In this document: positions 1 through 12,100 of the stretch, piece by piece
How the letters are laid out: each line of letters opens with the position of its first letter
How positions within the stretch are numbered: the first letter of the stretch is position 1
Source of the DNA: Cristatella mucedo
Lineage: Eukaryota > Bryozoa > Phylactolaemata > Cristatellidae
NCBI GenBank assembly: GCA_009760855.2
Contig: WPIO01000028.1
Location: 1,672,001-1,736,000 of the forward strand
Direction: 5' to 3'
Length of the DNA: 64,000 nt
Program-made: the position numbers and the translations under genes
Notes under the pieces: model-generated
Told to the model about the DNA's origin: nothing
Database searches by the model: none
The model's input: the letters and a program-made list of their open reading frames with translations, nothing else

Positions 1-331
1 ACTCACTTCTGACTTGCATCACGACATCTCCTGGCTTGACCACATTTAAAAAGAAACTAAAAATTCAGAAAATTATCACAGCATTTATTGGGTCCCTGTG
101 ATTCGACCTTTATGTGCTTATGGGTGCTGATATTTGTGCATGCTGCCACAAACCATACCTGCATGCTGACCTTGTGCATGTCACCCCTAACCACGTTATT
201 CTTCTTGTTTATTGAGCATGCTGCCACTCACCATTCGATCGTATTTCCTTTGCAGCAAACGTAAAGCGCATAGAAAGAAATTTAGTTCTCTTACGGCGTT
301 TTATCAACGGTATTATTATCATTTTTATTAA
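1..331 (+). mobile_element. L2-type LINE, 3' end (ATT-tailed family)
   Basis: This is the 3' end of a LINE whose other copies recur through the window. It holds the end of the coding region (a CACATTTAAAAAGAAACT motif, where other copies read TFKK), then the 3' untranslated part with TGCTTATG, GCATGCTGCCAC and CATGTCACCCCTAACCA blocks. It ends with the GTAAAGCGC...GCG stem region and an imperfect (ATT)n tail. It is 5'-truncated by the window edge. Confidence 0.85.
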
Positions 332-556
332 CGCAGCAAGTCTTGGAGCTAAGCTTTTGTCCACAGGAATTTCCTGCATTCCAAAGCATATGAATGTAAA
401 CCTGAAACCAATAATAACATCAATTGCAAGCTGTATTGAAGCAAAATCGAGAGACGGTTAATTTATAGTGTTCAGAGGACATCCGGGTAAGACAAAGGAG
501 TCACTGCCGTAAGCACTCAGCAATACACATGGGAGGTGAAGCTCTACGGGTCTCGC

Positions 557-664
<108 letters not shown>

Positions 665-720
665 TATTCAGCAAAACCACTGTTTGATCAAGAACCACTA
701 TAAGTTCTGCCCAAGGGTCT

Positions 721-866
721 CAGTTTATGACTAAGGTGCTCGCTCTTCACGACCCAAGTCGTGAGTTCGAATCTTGCAGTGGCAACCCTTTATTGCCATT
801 GCAAGTGGTGGCAATAGCCAATAAGGCTCTTCTGCCGCCATATAAAGCAGGCTCTTAAATCAGCTA
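721..866 (+). mobile_element. tRNA-derived SINE
   Basis: The tRNA-like head has an A-box region followed by a B-box-like GAGTTCGAATCTTGC. The body has the family signature CCCTTTATTGCCA, GCAAG(T/C)GGTG, AATAGCC and CTCTTCTGCCGCC, and ends AAATCAGCTAA. Similar copies are at about 34.04, 55.77, 62.61 and 63.06 kb on plus and 27.75 and 60.19 kb on minus. It is non-coding and would need a LINE partner for mobility. Confidence 0.8.
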
Positions 867-869
867 ACC

Positions 870-1859
870 TTTTTAAGTAAGTGAGAAGCATGACGGAGCT
901 GCTGGATTAAAAGACCGACCTAGAAGTTGCATTTTGAATGTAGCAGGCATGCAGCATTTCACTGAAGCCGTCCTGAGAAATGCCTGCATGTGTATATGGA
1001 TTGAGCCCTGGTAATATAGCCTTACCTTCACAGTTAAGGGTTTAACGTTTGGCCAAGGAGTGCTTGAGTGGTGGTGCAAGTTTTCATAATAATAATAATA
1101 GGTCGTGTATACAGCACCATAAGAGAACTAAATATATACAAGCGAATAAGAAAGTCTCACTGCAAGTTTAACCGTTGGGGCTAGCACGGAATCTATCCGG
1201 GCTGGTCCTTTATTTTACTCAGACCTTTCCTTTGCTATCTGACGGCAAACATAGCGGCAGGTTCAACTGTCGCCGGGTCAACATAATTCCCATCTAGCAG
1301 CAGAATATTAGATACAATTGGTCATGTATTCCTCCTTGATCTTAATGCCATCGGTTATACATCCCTGCGATCCGCCGAAGCTACGAGTCTTGGAGGAGCT
1401 AAGCTTGCTTGATATACATATAGATGAATACAATTCATTTGTATGGAGCCCTATAGGAACCTATTCTCTATTCAGGCGCTTCACGTGTGCCACAGGGTTC
1501 AAGCCAACACCCCAGTCAGCACTTTAACTGCTGGCCCAAACCTGAATGCATGGGTGCATGCCTGGGTGCAGGCGATGCACGTAAACTCGCTTTATCATCT
1601 TAATAATAAAGGCTAGGGTAGAGTTGTAAACGCTTGCTTACAAGTGCTGTACATTTAAGCACATCGCGACCAAAACTACAGCTGCATGCGATTCCTAGAG
1701 GTACATGCCGACATTTGTAGCAACATAGCTCCTGCAGCATCGACCGTATTTGAACTTACTTACGTTGCTTTTTAATTGACACAACCGAATGGCCTGCTAC
1801 GCTCCTGGGTCGGTACTGACGGCAGCTCCGATGTAGGTGCAGATGGAGCTTAGTCCATA
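870..1859. other. No gene seen; small L2 3' fragment
   Basis: Mostly unique AT-leaning sequence. Positions about 1085-1132 are a short minus-strand L2 3' end ((AAT)n followed by a decayed CACCATAAGAGAACTAAAT stem region). Short open frames here have no recognisable product. Confidence 0.6.
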
Positions 1860-2260
1860 CCGATTACCATCCCTCCACTGCCGCACAGTTGCCCAACAAT
1901 CCTGCGTTCAACGCAGCACAGGGAGGGGGCACGGTGAGAGGGTTAGCTAATTCGCACACAAAACCACGTGCTGTCTTGGAGATTTCAGGCGAGGTCGGCG
2001 CCTTCATTACTCTATCGAGAGAGTACCGGAGCAATCCGGCATGCCTAGCTGCAACGCTGCAGCTCGTACAGTGCCGCCGGCGAGCAACACATCTGCGCAA
2101 GTGGCGGCGGCCGGGTCCAGCTCGTAAGCCGTCGGAGAATAGACCCCTCCGGCAAGGCGGCCCGCTCGGACGAGGCGGCCAGCCCAATACATCCCCCAAG
2201 CCAGGGGACGGCGCGGTGCAGCCGCGTAGCCTGCAGCGCGGCTGACGCGGCTGACGCTGC
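1860..2260. other. GC-rich patch, identity unknown
   Basis: GC content rises abruptly and both strands are open over long stretches, as expected of GC-rich DNA with few stop codons. I recognise no domain. It could be a degraded mobile-element coding segment or an exon. Confidence 0.4.
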
Positions 2261-3296
2261 TGACGCTCCTGCGGCCCTTCGATGGGCACTTCGATTCGGG
2301 CAGACGAGTGGGCTGGAGCCAGTGATGTAGCGATGTAGCGAAGCTGGGCTATGACCGTTTTGGGCATAGCTTACCTTGTTGTGGACAGCAGCTCATCTCC
2401 TATCCTGAAGTAGATTATCGAACCACCGGACAATCTAGTACCCGCGCTTCGGTGAGCGAAACGGAGCCGCACTTAAGACCTTCCGAGAGATACAGTGTGA
2501 CGGTGGGGAATTCCCACTTCCTGCTGATGAATAGGCAGCCTGGGTAGCCTACGGGCCGGAGTCGACTAGCTGATCCCGAGGGGCGTGGTAATGAGGTCAC
2601 TCAGGATCGTCGGGAGGCAGGATTAGATCCCGCGTTACCCTTGCCAAAATTCGTGAATTCTCGTAGCTAAGTGCGGGCTGATGCGGTAGTGTTGTCATCC
2701 TCTAAAGCGCGCGACGAATTGGCAGGCACTGCAGAAGAGAAATGCTCGCTGCTGATGAATGAACTCGTTCCGCTTGAGCTACGTGCGGTAGTACCGCGTG
2801 GAGGTCGTTCACGATGAGGCGAATCTGCTAGCCCACAACCTCAATGCAGGAAGGGTGGATGCGGAGACCGGATGGCCGTCCGTACAGACGAGACTGGACG
2901 CCGCTCGGACTGGCCGCCACGGAGGCTCCTTTTTTTTAGACAGTGGGTCAAGTGTGGCCACACGCTTTCAAAGCCGGCTGACCGCGTTCGTGGCAATTCC
3001 GCCGAGCCAGTGCGCAGGGGCCTGGTAGATGTTATGCAACGGTACGCCGGCGGGTCACATACGGTTGCCAGATAAATTCCCAATTAGTTTTTAAGGGCTC
3101 CCTAGCCGCTCTCCCTACTAACTCCCTACTAACTCCCTACTCGCCACTGTTCGCTTTGCTCAGTTTCGTTCCAGCGGCGGCGTCTTCCCGCCAACAGCAT
3201 TCCGAAAGTAGGAGTGACCGTGCGTGCGCACCTACAAACCGCTAGCGCTCTCTCTTTCGCTCTTCCGCACCCTCCCCTCACCCACCTCCTTGCCCT
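2261..3296. other. Unassigned sequence left of the LTR element
   Basis: Moderately GC-rich sequence with no recognisable protein or RNA. A short triplicate CTCCCTACTAA lies near 3110-3145. A pyrimidine-rich stretch at about 3240-3296 runs up to the LTR insertion site. Confidence 0.5.
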
Positions 3297-4625
3297 TGTA
3301 ACGCCGAAGGCTCGGCGGGGTAAGCTTGACCTGCCGCTTACCTAGCGGCGTAGCCTATCGCCTAATGCCGTTCGGTGCGCGCCTACGCGCAATAAGCTGG
3401 CCGCCACGAAACGAGCGTTTCTGGCGCTGACCTGCTTACCGTTACTAAAAGGGGTCGTGAGTCCGCGGCGTGAATTGGAAGCAAGACACATAAATTGGGG
3501 ATTTTACTGAACTTTATTCGCAAGCGCACAAAGTCGCTGCGCGTCTAGTTCAGCTTTATCTCCACACTCCTCGCACGTTCAACACTCTTGCGGAGGGAAT
3601 ACTCCTCTACACTAAGCGCGACCCGGACCCTAAACCCTAACCGGTGAACTAGGAATCCGTTCCCACCTGTGCCGAGGGAATACCCCAAACACGCCAACTT
3701 AAACACTCGAGCGGAGGGAGTACTTCTCCACACTGAGGTGCGAACCGGAGTCTAAACCCTACCCGGTGAACTAGAACTCGGTTTCCACCAGTGCGGCCGG
3801 AATACTCCACACACGCCAACTCAAGCACTCCTGCGGAGGAAATAATTCTCCACACTAAAGCGCGACCCGGAGCCTAAACCCTACCCGGTGAACTAGAGCT
3901 CCACACACGCCAACTACGCCTAGCTCGCGCCGGCAAATCCCTATGCCGAGAGCACGTGCTAGCGCGCACACACACGACACAAAAGAAACACAAAACACGA
4001 AAGAACACACAAAATGCCAGCTCGGGCGCGATACGACCGTGTTCGGTGGGGTTCCACCGAATCCTCCTAGAGCTGTCTCGTCCTGTTCCGTCCATCGTCG
4101 GCGGACAGCCCGCCCTCCTCCCTCGCTTCCAGAGAAAACGAGTCCGACGGCGGAGCCGGACCAAAGACAGAAGACCACAGACAAAAAGACACGAGGCCAA
4201 GAGCGAGCGTCGCTCGACTCTTAAATACCTAGCTGGAACAATGGGCAAGAGCTTAGTGGTATTGGGCCCGGACACCTTGGCCCATTACAGAAAGGAATTA
4301 CTACCGTCCCCAGGCCACTGGGAGGGTACCTCCGTCCAGCTTGAATGGCGAATGGGTTCCAGAAGATTCTTTCTTGGAAAGAGGGAAGGCGGGGGTTGAC
4401 AGGCCAGCCAACATCTATCAGCAGCTTCCGCGAGTATCGGACCAATTCTAAAGGCCGAATCGCCGCTGCTCGTCTCCGAGCTTCCTGGCCTGCTCCTAAG
4501 CGCTTCCTCTCTAACCGCACTGACGCTCCTCTCTGGCTCACTGCTCCAGGACAAAGGGGCTCTAGCCCGCCGCCGAACAGCTCTTGTTCGCGCTAAAATT
4601 CAGCCAAAGCCAGCCGGGCGCTACA
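3297..4625 (-). repeat. 3' LTR of the minus-strand element
   Basis: 1329 bp copy of the 5' LTR, with the TATA-like box at 4220-4227 and AATAAA at 3513-3518 (minus). The left end abuts CCCT, one half of the target-site duplication. Confidence 0.93.
3600..3910. repeat. Tandem repeat inside the LTR, about 115-125 bp period
   Basis: Three to four diverged units share TCTAAACCCTACCCGGTG, GAACTAG and a CTCCACACTAA-type block with CGGAGG. The same array is present in the second LTR (about 6003-6310). Units carry short CCCTAAACCCTA stretches that look telomere-like but are part of the unit. Confidence 0.8.
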
Positions 4626-5678
4626 AACCTATCGACCACGGGAAGATCCGACCTCGGATCTGCCCTCTAAACTACCAAAGCTGCCAAGTCCACACTTGCA
4701 CACAATCAACGCAACAATCACTCGTAATTATGCATAACCTAACATCGCGACGTGCCAGTGATTCATTGGGCGGCGCACCAAAAAAAAAAAACTCCGGCCC
4801 CTTCCTTAGCTTTCAGCTTTCAATTTTCCGGAGAAAAAAAAAGCGGAACGCCCTCGTCGAGGCACTACCTAGCGCTGAAGCTGCGCGCTAGGTTGTGGTA
4901 CGTCTTGAGCTCTTCACTCCGGTAGGAGCGATCGCGGTGCTCCACTTCTCTCCTTTCCAACGTCATCGAATGTCTGGCGTCGGCCAGCTCCTCTGGCCGG
5001 GCCACCGAACGAATAGCATGCAATCTCAGTTGGTCGATCCGGTGGTTGGCGTTCGCCTACAAGAACATGCATGTTAGTGCCCGCTCTTAAACGGAAAGTG
5101 CCACGCAAACGATGTTGAACCTCAGTCTCCTTCCGCAAAGCGGCCTTTGGGGAGATGACGTCTCGTAGCTTCTTCCGTCGACGCCAGCTCTTCGTGACCA
5201 CCGACAGCTCCTGTGATTTATACTCCTGCAGACATCTACTCGAAATTCCGGTTTCTCACCGAAGAAACACAGCACGATATTGGCAGTACTCACGCCAATC
5301 AGCTCGGCGAAGAAATTCGGAGGAAACAATTTGCGGCGCAGCTTGGTGCAGCGGCTGCTGCCGAGCGTTCGCGTCCGCGCTAGCTTTCAGCAGAGCGATT
5401 TTTACCATCTGCTGCACGCGTCCATCTACATAGCTGCGTCAGGTGCTTCCCTAGCGCCTGCTGCCGCGCTACTCCCACCCGCTACAGCCTGATGAGAATG
5501 GCTCATTTTGGGCGTTTCGATTTACTTGCACAGAAAATGTCCCTACCTCTCACGTTAAAACTACACTCTTTTGTTCGATCCAATTTACACGCCTACAAGT
5601 CTAATTCAGGAGACCTACTCAAGCAAGCCGCCTCCTGCGGAATTTCTCGTCCTAGGATCCTACCTGCAATTTGACAAA
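4626..5678 (-). pseudogene. Element interior with decayed gag-like start
   Basis: About 200 bp after the primer site on the minus strand, a methionine opens a Ser/Ala/Gly-rich frame (MSHSHQAVAGG...) that stops after roughly 26 codons. An adjacent frame continues open for about 50 more codons. This resembles a Gag N-terminus broken by a stop and a frame change, but I see no capsid or zinc-knuckle motif. The remaining interior gives only short unrelated frames. Confidence 0.45.
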
Positions 5679-5695
5679 CCCCACGTTGGGCGCCA
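5679..5695 (-). promoter_or_regulatory. Primer-binding site, tRNA-Lys type
   Basis: On the minus strand, three bases after the 5' LTR, the sequence reads TGGCGCCCAACGTGGGG. This is the pattern known for lysine tRNA (Lys-1,2) priming in other LTR elements. It fixes the orientation of the element. Confidence 0.85.
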
Positions 5696-5698
5696 AAT

Positions 5699-7028
5699 TG
5701 TAACGCCGAAGGCTCGGCGGGGTAAGCTTGACCTGCCGCTTACCTAGCGGCGTAGCCTATCGCCTAATGCCGTTCGGTGCGCGCCTACGCGCAATAAGCT
5801 GGCCGCCACGAAACGAGCGTTTCTGGCGCTGACCTGCTTACCGTTACTAAAAGGGGTCGTGAGTCCGCGGCGTGAATTGGAAGCAAGACACATAAATTGG
5901 GGATTTTACTGAACTTTATTCGCAAGCGCACAAAGTCGCTGCGCGTCTAGTTCAGCTTTATCTCCACACTCCTCGCACGTTCAACACTCTTGCGGAGGGA
6001 ATACTCCTCTACACTAAGCGCGACCCGGACCCTAAACCCTAACCGGTGAACTAGGAATCCGTTCCCACCTGTGCCGAGGGAATACCCCAAACACGCCAAC
6101 TTAAACACTCGAGCGGAGGGAGTACTTCTCCACACTGAGGTGCGAACCGGAGTCTAAACCCTACCCGGTGAACTAGAACTCGGTTTCCACCAGTGCGGGC
6201 CGGAATACTCCACACACGCCAACTCAAGCACTCCTGCGGAGGAAATAATTCTCCACACTAAAGCGCGACCCGGAGCCTAAACCCTACCCGGTGAACTAGA
6301 GCTCCACACACGCCAACTACGCCTAGCTCGCGCCGGCAAATCCCTATGCCGAGAGCACGTGCTAGCGCGCACACACACGACACAAAAGAAACACAAAACA
6401 CGAAAGAACACACAAAATGCCAGCTCGGGCGCGATACGACCGTGTTCGGTGGGGTTCCACCGAATCCTCCTAGAGCTGTCTCGTCCTGTTCCGTCCATCG
6501 TCGGCGGACAGCCCGCCCTCCTCCCTCGCTTCCAGAGAAAACGAGTCCGACGGCGGAGCCGGACCAAAGACAGAAGACCACAGACAAAAAGACACGAGGC
6601 CAAGAGCGAGCGTCGCTCGACTCTTAAATACCTAGCTGGAACAATGGGCAAGAGCTTAGTGGTATTGGGCCCGGACACCTTGGCCCATTACAGAAAGGAA
6701 TTACTACCGTCCCCAGGCCACTGGGAGGGTACCTCCGTCCAGCTTGAATGGCGAATGGGTTCCAGAAGATTCTTTCTTGGAAAGAGGGAAGGCGGGGGTT
6801 GACAGGCCAGCCAACATCTATCAGCAGCTTCCGCGAGTATCGGACCAATTCTAAAGGCCGAATCGCCGCTGCTCGTCTCCGAGCTTCCTGGCCTGCTCCT
6901 AAGCGCTTCCTCTCTAACCGCACTGACGCTCCTCTCTGGCTCACTGCTCCAGGACAAAGGGGCTCTAGCCCGCCGCCGAACAGCTCTTGTTCGCGCTAAA
7001 ATTCAGCCAAAGCCAGCCGGGCGCTACA
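5699..7028 (-). repeat. 5' LTR of the minus-strand element
   Basis: Promoter-side LTR, 1330 bp. A TATTTAAG box lies at 6623-6630 (minus) and an AATAAA signal at 5915-5920, about 700 bp downstream, as expected for U3-R-U5 order. It differs from the other LTR by one extra G in a GCGGGCC run near 6198; I noticed no other difference by eye. Confidence 0.93.
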
Positions 7029-7073
7029 CCCTCCTCCTTGCACTCCCTATCGTTCCCTCTCTCGTTCTCTCAC

Positions 7074-7266
7074 CGTTTGTCTCTGTCAATAAGTTTGGCT
7101 GTCCCTCTGGAAACGTGAATTACAATATCTTCTGTAAGGTTTTTCGAGCGGATGGAATGAAGCCGGCTGTCGAGCGCTGACCGGTGTCCAGGAGAGGCTG
7201 CGTCAGGGTCAGGGCTACGAAGGTCAGATTCTGTCCTTCGAAGTAGCTTATGGTGGCTCTCTCGTT
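7074..7266 (-). CDS. Candidate coding exon, unknown product
   Basis: On the minus strand a splice-acceptor-like CTCTGTTGGCAG is followed by 193 open bases ending AAACG before a donor-like GTGAGAG. The encoded stretch is basic and polar (RESHHKLLRRTESDL... ending KLIDRDK), with no signal peptide or recognised motif. The frame enters with two bases of a split codon and leaves with two. The donor lies only about 45 bp from the LTR insertion. It could be chance open sequence. Confidence 0.3.
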
Positions 7267-8149
7267 CTGCCAACAGAGTCTTTCAGAGATATAAACATGC
7301 TGCGACTACAGCTTCAGAAATCAACCCAAGCTCGGCAGCCACGCAGACCCGTCGATAGAAAGCAGGCGTAGCTGTAAATTCTATCGCTTAAGCTGGAAGC
7401 CACTTCATTCAAGTGCTTTATTGAAAGCACTGTAAGCAATGAGTGCTGGATAGACGAGCGGCTGTCAAGTAACCGCAGCAGGATGCTGCCAGCAAAGTAC
7501 GATACCAGAGAAGACTTGTAGAGAGAGGCACTACTACTGGCAGATTAAGCGATTCGTAGGCATACTTAATGCACACTGTCACACCCTCATGTACACATGT
7601 TGAACCGACTTAGTTGTATCGGACGTGCTTCCTTGGCAGCTGATATAAATTGCCTAGAAAGAGATCGAGTTTTCTGGGGGGCGCCATATCAAATGTGTTA
7701 TTATTATTTTCAAGTAGTCCCTTCTGAAATATTAAAACGATATTATTGAGCTGCATTACCAATCTGATGTGTTCTGCTACTGTGGCTCCGGCGGCAGAAG
7801 GTCTTTTGGGAGTCTCACGGAGACACGAGACACAGCGGGCGAACGTGAGCGGTTAACGAGACTCTTCCTTTCTTAATCTTAACGCGAAGTTATACGAGAG
7901 CTCAATTAATCATAGCAGACGACAAGAAATATAACATGCATTAGTGACCTGATGCTGCGCTGCGTCAAAGAAGTTACCTTCTTTCGTTCCCGAAACAAAC
8001 TATTTGTAATTGAAAAAAGTACTTTTTTCAGAACACTCCTCACAACCAACTAGTTGAGGATGCTTCAAGTATACGCATGCTCAGTCCTACTACAAAAGCA
8101 ACGTGTGAGTGAGCCGCTTTGGACATAGCTGGCACTGGCCAACGGCGAG
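7267..8149. other. No gene seen
   Basis: Unique AT-rich sequence. Short open frames on both strands have no recognisable features. Confidence 0.55.
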
Positions 8150-9110
8150 AGGCAACATCCGGAACCGTCAAATAATGGCAATAATAATAGTAACAGTTAT
8201 ATGTAAATTCAGTACTACTACAAGAAAAATTAATCTCTTTTAGGCACTTTACTTTTTGCACGGTTTCAGTACCTCAATACAGACAAAAGACAATTCACAA
8301 AAACCTAGAAAGTACTGTTGCGAACAGGTGCGGCTTTTTCTTAAATTCCATAAAATCGGGGAATGTCTTGACGTCAGTCTGGCGTAAGTTCCAGGCTTTA
8401 TGAATATACATACAGGAGGCACGGTCTCCAAAAGAATCGAGCTTGGTTCAAGGAAAATCTGAACAATTTTAGTCAGTTGAGTTGTTACTAAGATGTCTGG
8501 TTTAATTGGGATGTAGTAAAGATACTTTAGATAAATTGCATCAATAGAATAGACCTAAATGAGGGTGACTAAGGATTAAATTTGATACGTTATTTGATGG
8601 GTAGCCAATGCAGGTCGGTGAGAAGGAGTGTGAAGTGGCAATTTTTACGTTCATTATAGACAACCATAGCTGCAGAGTTTAGCATCAACTGTAAGTTCCG
8701 GATTGCATAGACCGAAAGACCTTCCAACAGAGAGTTACATAAGTCAAGAAGGGATTCTCAATCTATGTAACAGCTTGGCTATGGCTTACTTATTTAAACC
8801 GTCTCGAGACTTTGCTGGGGTATGTAGCTTGAAGCTGTCAGACTTATCTGTGGAGCCCATTCGGTTGTCTAGTAAAAGGCAATTTTATAACAGGACACCC
8901 AAATTGTATGAAGAGGCAACAAGAGATCAGCCGGTGGAGCTTCTTTTGAAAGATGCGAGTTTCTGATTTCAGAGTAAATTTTGTTTTCGCAAGGGCTGAT
9001 GGCCTTGGAAGCATCGAGCTTCCGTTTAACGTTTTCTAAGCGATTTATTTTCCTAATGGTGTGGAGATCTTGAACAAATAAAAACCAGTGCCATACGTGA
9101 CCCAAAGTTA
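8150..9110 (-). mobile_element. L2-type LINE fragment, ATT family
   Basis: Minus-strand copy starting with a decayed (AAT)n tail and TTTTAGGCACTTTAC. It runs back through the C-terminal coding block (GGCACGGTCTCCAAAAG, GCAGGTCGGTGAGAAG) and the FLxLNxDKT-side block near 8,820-9,110. Many indels break the frame. 5'-truncated. Confidence 0.75.
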
Positions 9111-12100
9111 GAGATAAAGAATTTATACCGTAACAATAAATTCAGAAATAATCAGGCTATACAACTAGGTCTCAAAACAAGTTATTCTAAGAAGAGAGTT
9201 CTCTTACGCCACGCTTCCGTGAATTTACCAGAACGAAGAAATTATTATTTGATTGGCTGAAGTTAGAGCATATAAAGCTTGTTCATCCAATTTTTGTGTA
9301 CCTGACACTTCTGATAGGCTTGTTCAGTTTCTTATAGTTAGGCGTACCTTTTCTTTACCTGTTAAACTCAACAGCAAATACAGAAAGAAAAGTAAGGCTC
9401 AATTTTGAAGTAATCACAGCCACATCTAAGCCCTTATGAGCCTACATTCAGGAGTCTGGACGCACAAGTAGCTTCATGAGTGCCTGCTTGAACACAGAGC
9501 GTCGATTATTTTCCAACTTTCAACTTGGTCATTCTTCTGATGTCAAAACCTCAAAAACTGTAGTACAACATTCTGCATTCTGTGTAGGCAGCTTGAGAAA
9601 GACTTTCTCTATCCAACTGTCAACCAAGTGTAGGTTTATCGTCCCTGCATTTAACACATCCTAAAATGTAGAGCCAACAAAAATGAACTCTATTATGTTC
9701 CAATGATTAAAAATATATTTTTGATAGTTTCCGACTGTATGCTTCCGAATACTTTGAGGGCATGGGCCGCTTATGAACGCCGCCGATCAGGCTTTGACAC
9801 AGTGCACCTAATTTTCATTTCATTTTATTTTTTTCAAATTATAAATTTTTAATGTATCTAAAATTTTCATATAACTTATAATTTTCGGCCAAAGTTCACC
9901 CTCGCCGATTCTCTGTGTTTTGCTTGCCGTTTACTGAGGGTAGTTTTTAATAAATTTTCTTGTACCAGCATTTTCTCGGTAATAACTTTGAAAGAAGTTG
10001 ATGAAAGAACTAGTCTGTTTTATTTAGGGGCTGTCCGCAGTTGTTTCTATTTAAAAGTAATTAATTTGTCTTCAAATTTCCTGTAAAGTGTCTGCTCATG
10101 TGGCTAAAAGTGAACCGGGTATATAAAACCCATTCTGCTTTTTTGGACGAACTAGAGAAAGGTGGATTAACCTACATTAATATTTTTTTTCACACGGGCT
10201 GAAGTCGGTAGTAGGCCGGTTTATATCTAAGCTATCAGTTTAGGTACCAAGTTTGTAGATTATGTGACACTTTGTTCAGAACGTAGATGCTTTAGTGAAA
10301 AAATATCGTGGCAAGCATTTGCATGAGTTTCGCTTTTCTTGAGTTGGCTGGAATCGTCAAAACATCCTGCATTGATTAAGCCTTCAGTTTTCCTAGAATA
10401 CTTAAAATATACCCTAATAAAAACGATTATAGTGTTTTATAATCTCATTCTCTTCCCTAAAAATCTGCAGCAGCTATGCTTATGCCTAAAAAATTAGTCC
10501 TGTAATGAATTTAATCATCACTCGGTTATATTGTAAAGAAGTTAGTTGACGAGGAAATTCAACTTTCAGTCCTAGCTTGTAAAAGAAAGAACCAATTAAT
10601 TTGCAACGTGGACATCGCCCCAGCCAAACAATTAGAAAACACCTTAATCGACATGTGAGTTTCGCAACATAAGAAGCGAAAGTTGGCTGATTTAGCAACT
10701 TCGTTTAAACAACCGCCGAGGAGCCTTCTCGACTTCTTCGAGTCTACCTCCGCATTCAGGAAGCTATAGTGAATTGCTTATCGCAAAAACACTAGCCCGT
10801 GATCTAGGTATTGAATTGTGAGGTTCCTTCCAGGTCATTTGAACAGATTAAACACATTTTTGTTCGGAGTCCGTGGTTCCATCCGCTTGACAATAGGATT
10901 CTCACTAAATTTAGAATGCAATGTGCATTAAGTTCCTTGGACGCCCGTTGCTAATCCGACCTTCAAATAAAAAATAACAATACGGTCTGTGGAATTCACA
11001 CAAGTTTAATTGTGGTGTAGCCTCATGGGTTTCGTTTATCACGAAGCTAGATTCCACTCGTGCAAGGATTGCTCTTCAAAAGCAATTTGGATGGGGATTA
11101 TATTGCTTTGGCAGGTGCTGCAGTGTAAGGTAATTCAGCAGCAGGTATCTAGCCAAAAGGGCTAGCCTAATCTTTAAACATACAAAAAAGTAAAATCCAT
11201 TAGTATAAAGTGCTAAAAGAACTAACTCGCTATCCAGACCCTTCAGATATGCCGCAGGGGTCGAGCTCACGACCTCGGTCGTCAATGGTGAGTGCCTTAA
11301 CACTTGGGCCAAATTTTCCGAGAGAGAACGTTACGGCAAAGTACGGGATATAAAATTATCAACGACTTAAGGTTCTTTAAAAATCATTACTGGGGAAATT
11401 AGACTAATTTGCCTGTTTGTAACAGCTTCATCGGAATGCGGTCTTTTCTCGTGACTCATTAGGAAGCCAAGATCAAGAAACCACACGGGTTTCTGCCTGA
11501 GGAATGGGAAATATTGATTACCATCGCATTTTAATATTTTGGCACACCTCTCCACACTTCATCGCTGCTTCTATTGATTGCTAGCAGTCCATATGGGGAT
11601 ATAGTTTCGGCGAGGTTTTTTAAGCGGCTGCCAGGTCTAGCACCGAATCCTTAAGCTGTGGAAAGAACTAATTTCCTTCAGGTATCTCTTTACGTATTCG
11701 TTAAAAGATAATTTTATTTTTTGGCGACATTGTCTTACAAAATATATTCTATATCATGCAAATGTTTAAGCATTGCCTAAATGTGCTTACAGTGTACTGC
11801 CAATGGACTCTTCTAAATTTGAAAGATTTTGTTGGCTCCTCAGTATACGGGTTTGTTATTTAAAAAATTGAAAGTATTTGTAGAACATTTGCGTGAAAAA
11901 AATTAGATGGAAATATAAGGCGTGAGGTTAAAATTTCTTATTCTACCTCTACAGTTATGGAAGAGCTAGACACTCGATGCTGACATTCTTTACGGGCCTG
12001 CAATCTACCTAGTCAAATAATGCCATAGTTTGCTTCGTCCAAATGTCTGCCATGCTTCAAAGCAACATCTACTACACATAATAAATTGCCCATAGAAATA

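Larger units (their letters stand above)
3297..7028 (-). mobile_element. Non-autonomous LTR retrotransposon
   Basis: Two direct repeats of 1329 and 1330 bp flank a 1073 bp interior. Read on the minus strand, each LTR starts TGTAGCG and ends CGTTACA. The insertion is bounded by a 4 bp duplication CCCT (3293-3296 and 7029-7032). The minus orientation follows from the primer-binding site beside the right-hand LTR. The interior is far too short for gag-pol, and no protease, reverse transcriptase or integrase motif is visible. Near-identity of the LTRs points to recent insertion, so an autonomous relative with matching ends probably exists elsewhere in the genome. Confidence 0.93.

Noticed and set aside
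1768-1797. 30 nt phase-0 segment (AIRLCQLKSN) before a GTAAGTAAG donor on minus
   Set aside because: The acceptor GCGTAGCAG has no pyrimidine tract; far from the clusters.
2375-2404. 30 nt exon-like segment on minus with a strong GTAAGC donor and TCTACTTCAG acceptor
   Set aside because: Only open in a split-codon phase that does not match the mini-exons, and too short to separate from chance.
3630-3650. Telomeric repeat
   Set aside because: CCCTAAACCCTAA occurs once per longer tandem unit inside an LTR; there is no continuous telomeric array.
3855-6957. Duplicate sets of 83-147 codon frames at 3.85-4.6 and 6.26-7.0 kb
   Set aside because: They are identical because they lie in the two LTRs; they overlap on both strands and are not genes.
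8040-8261. 73-codon minus frame
   Set aside because: Overlaps the tail of a decayed L2 copy and has no motif.
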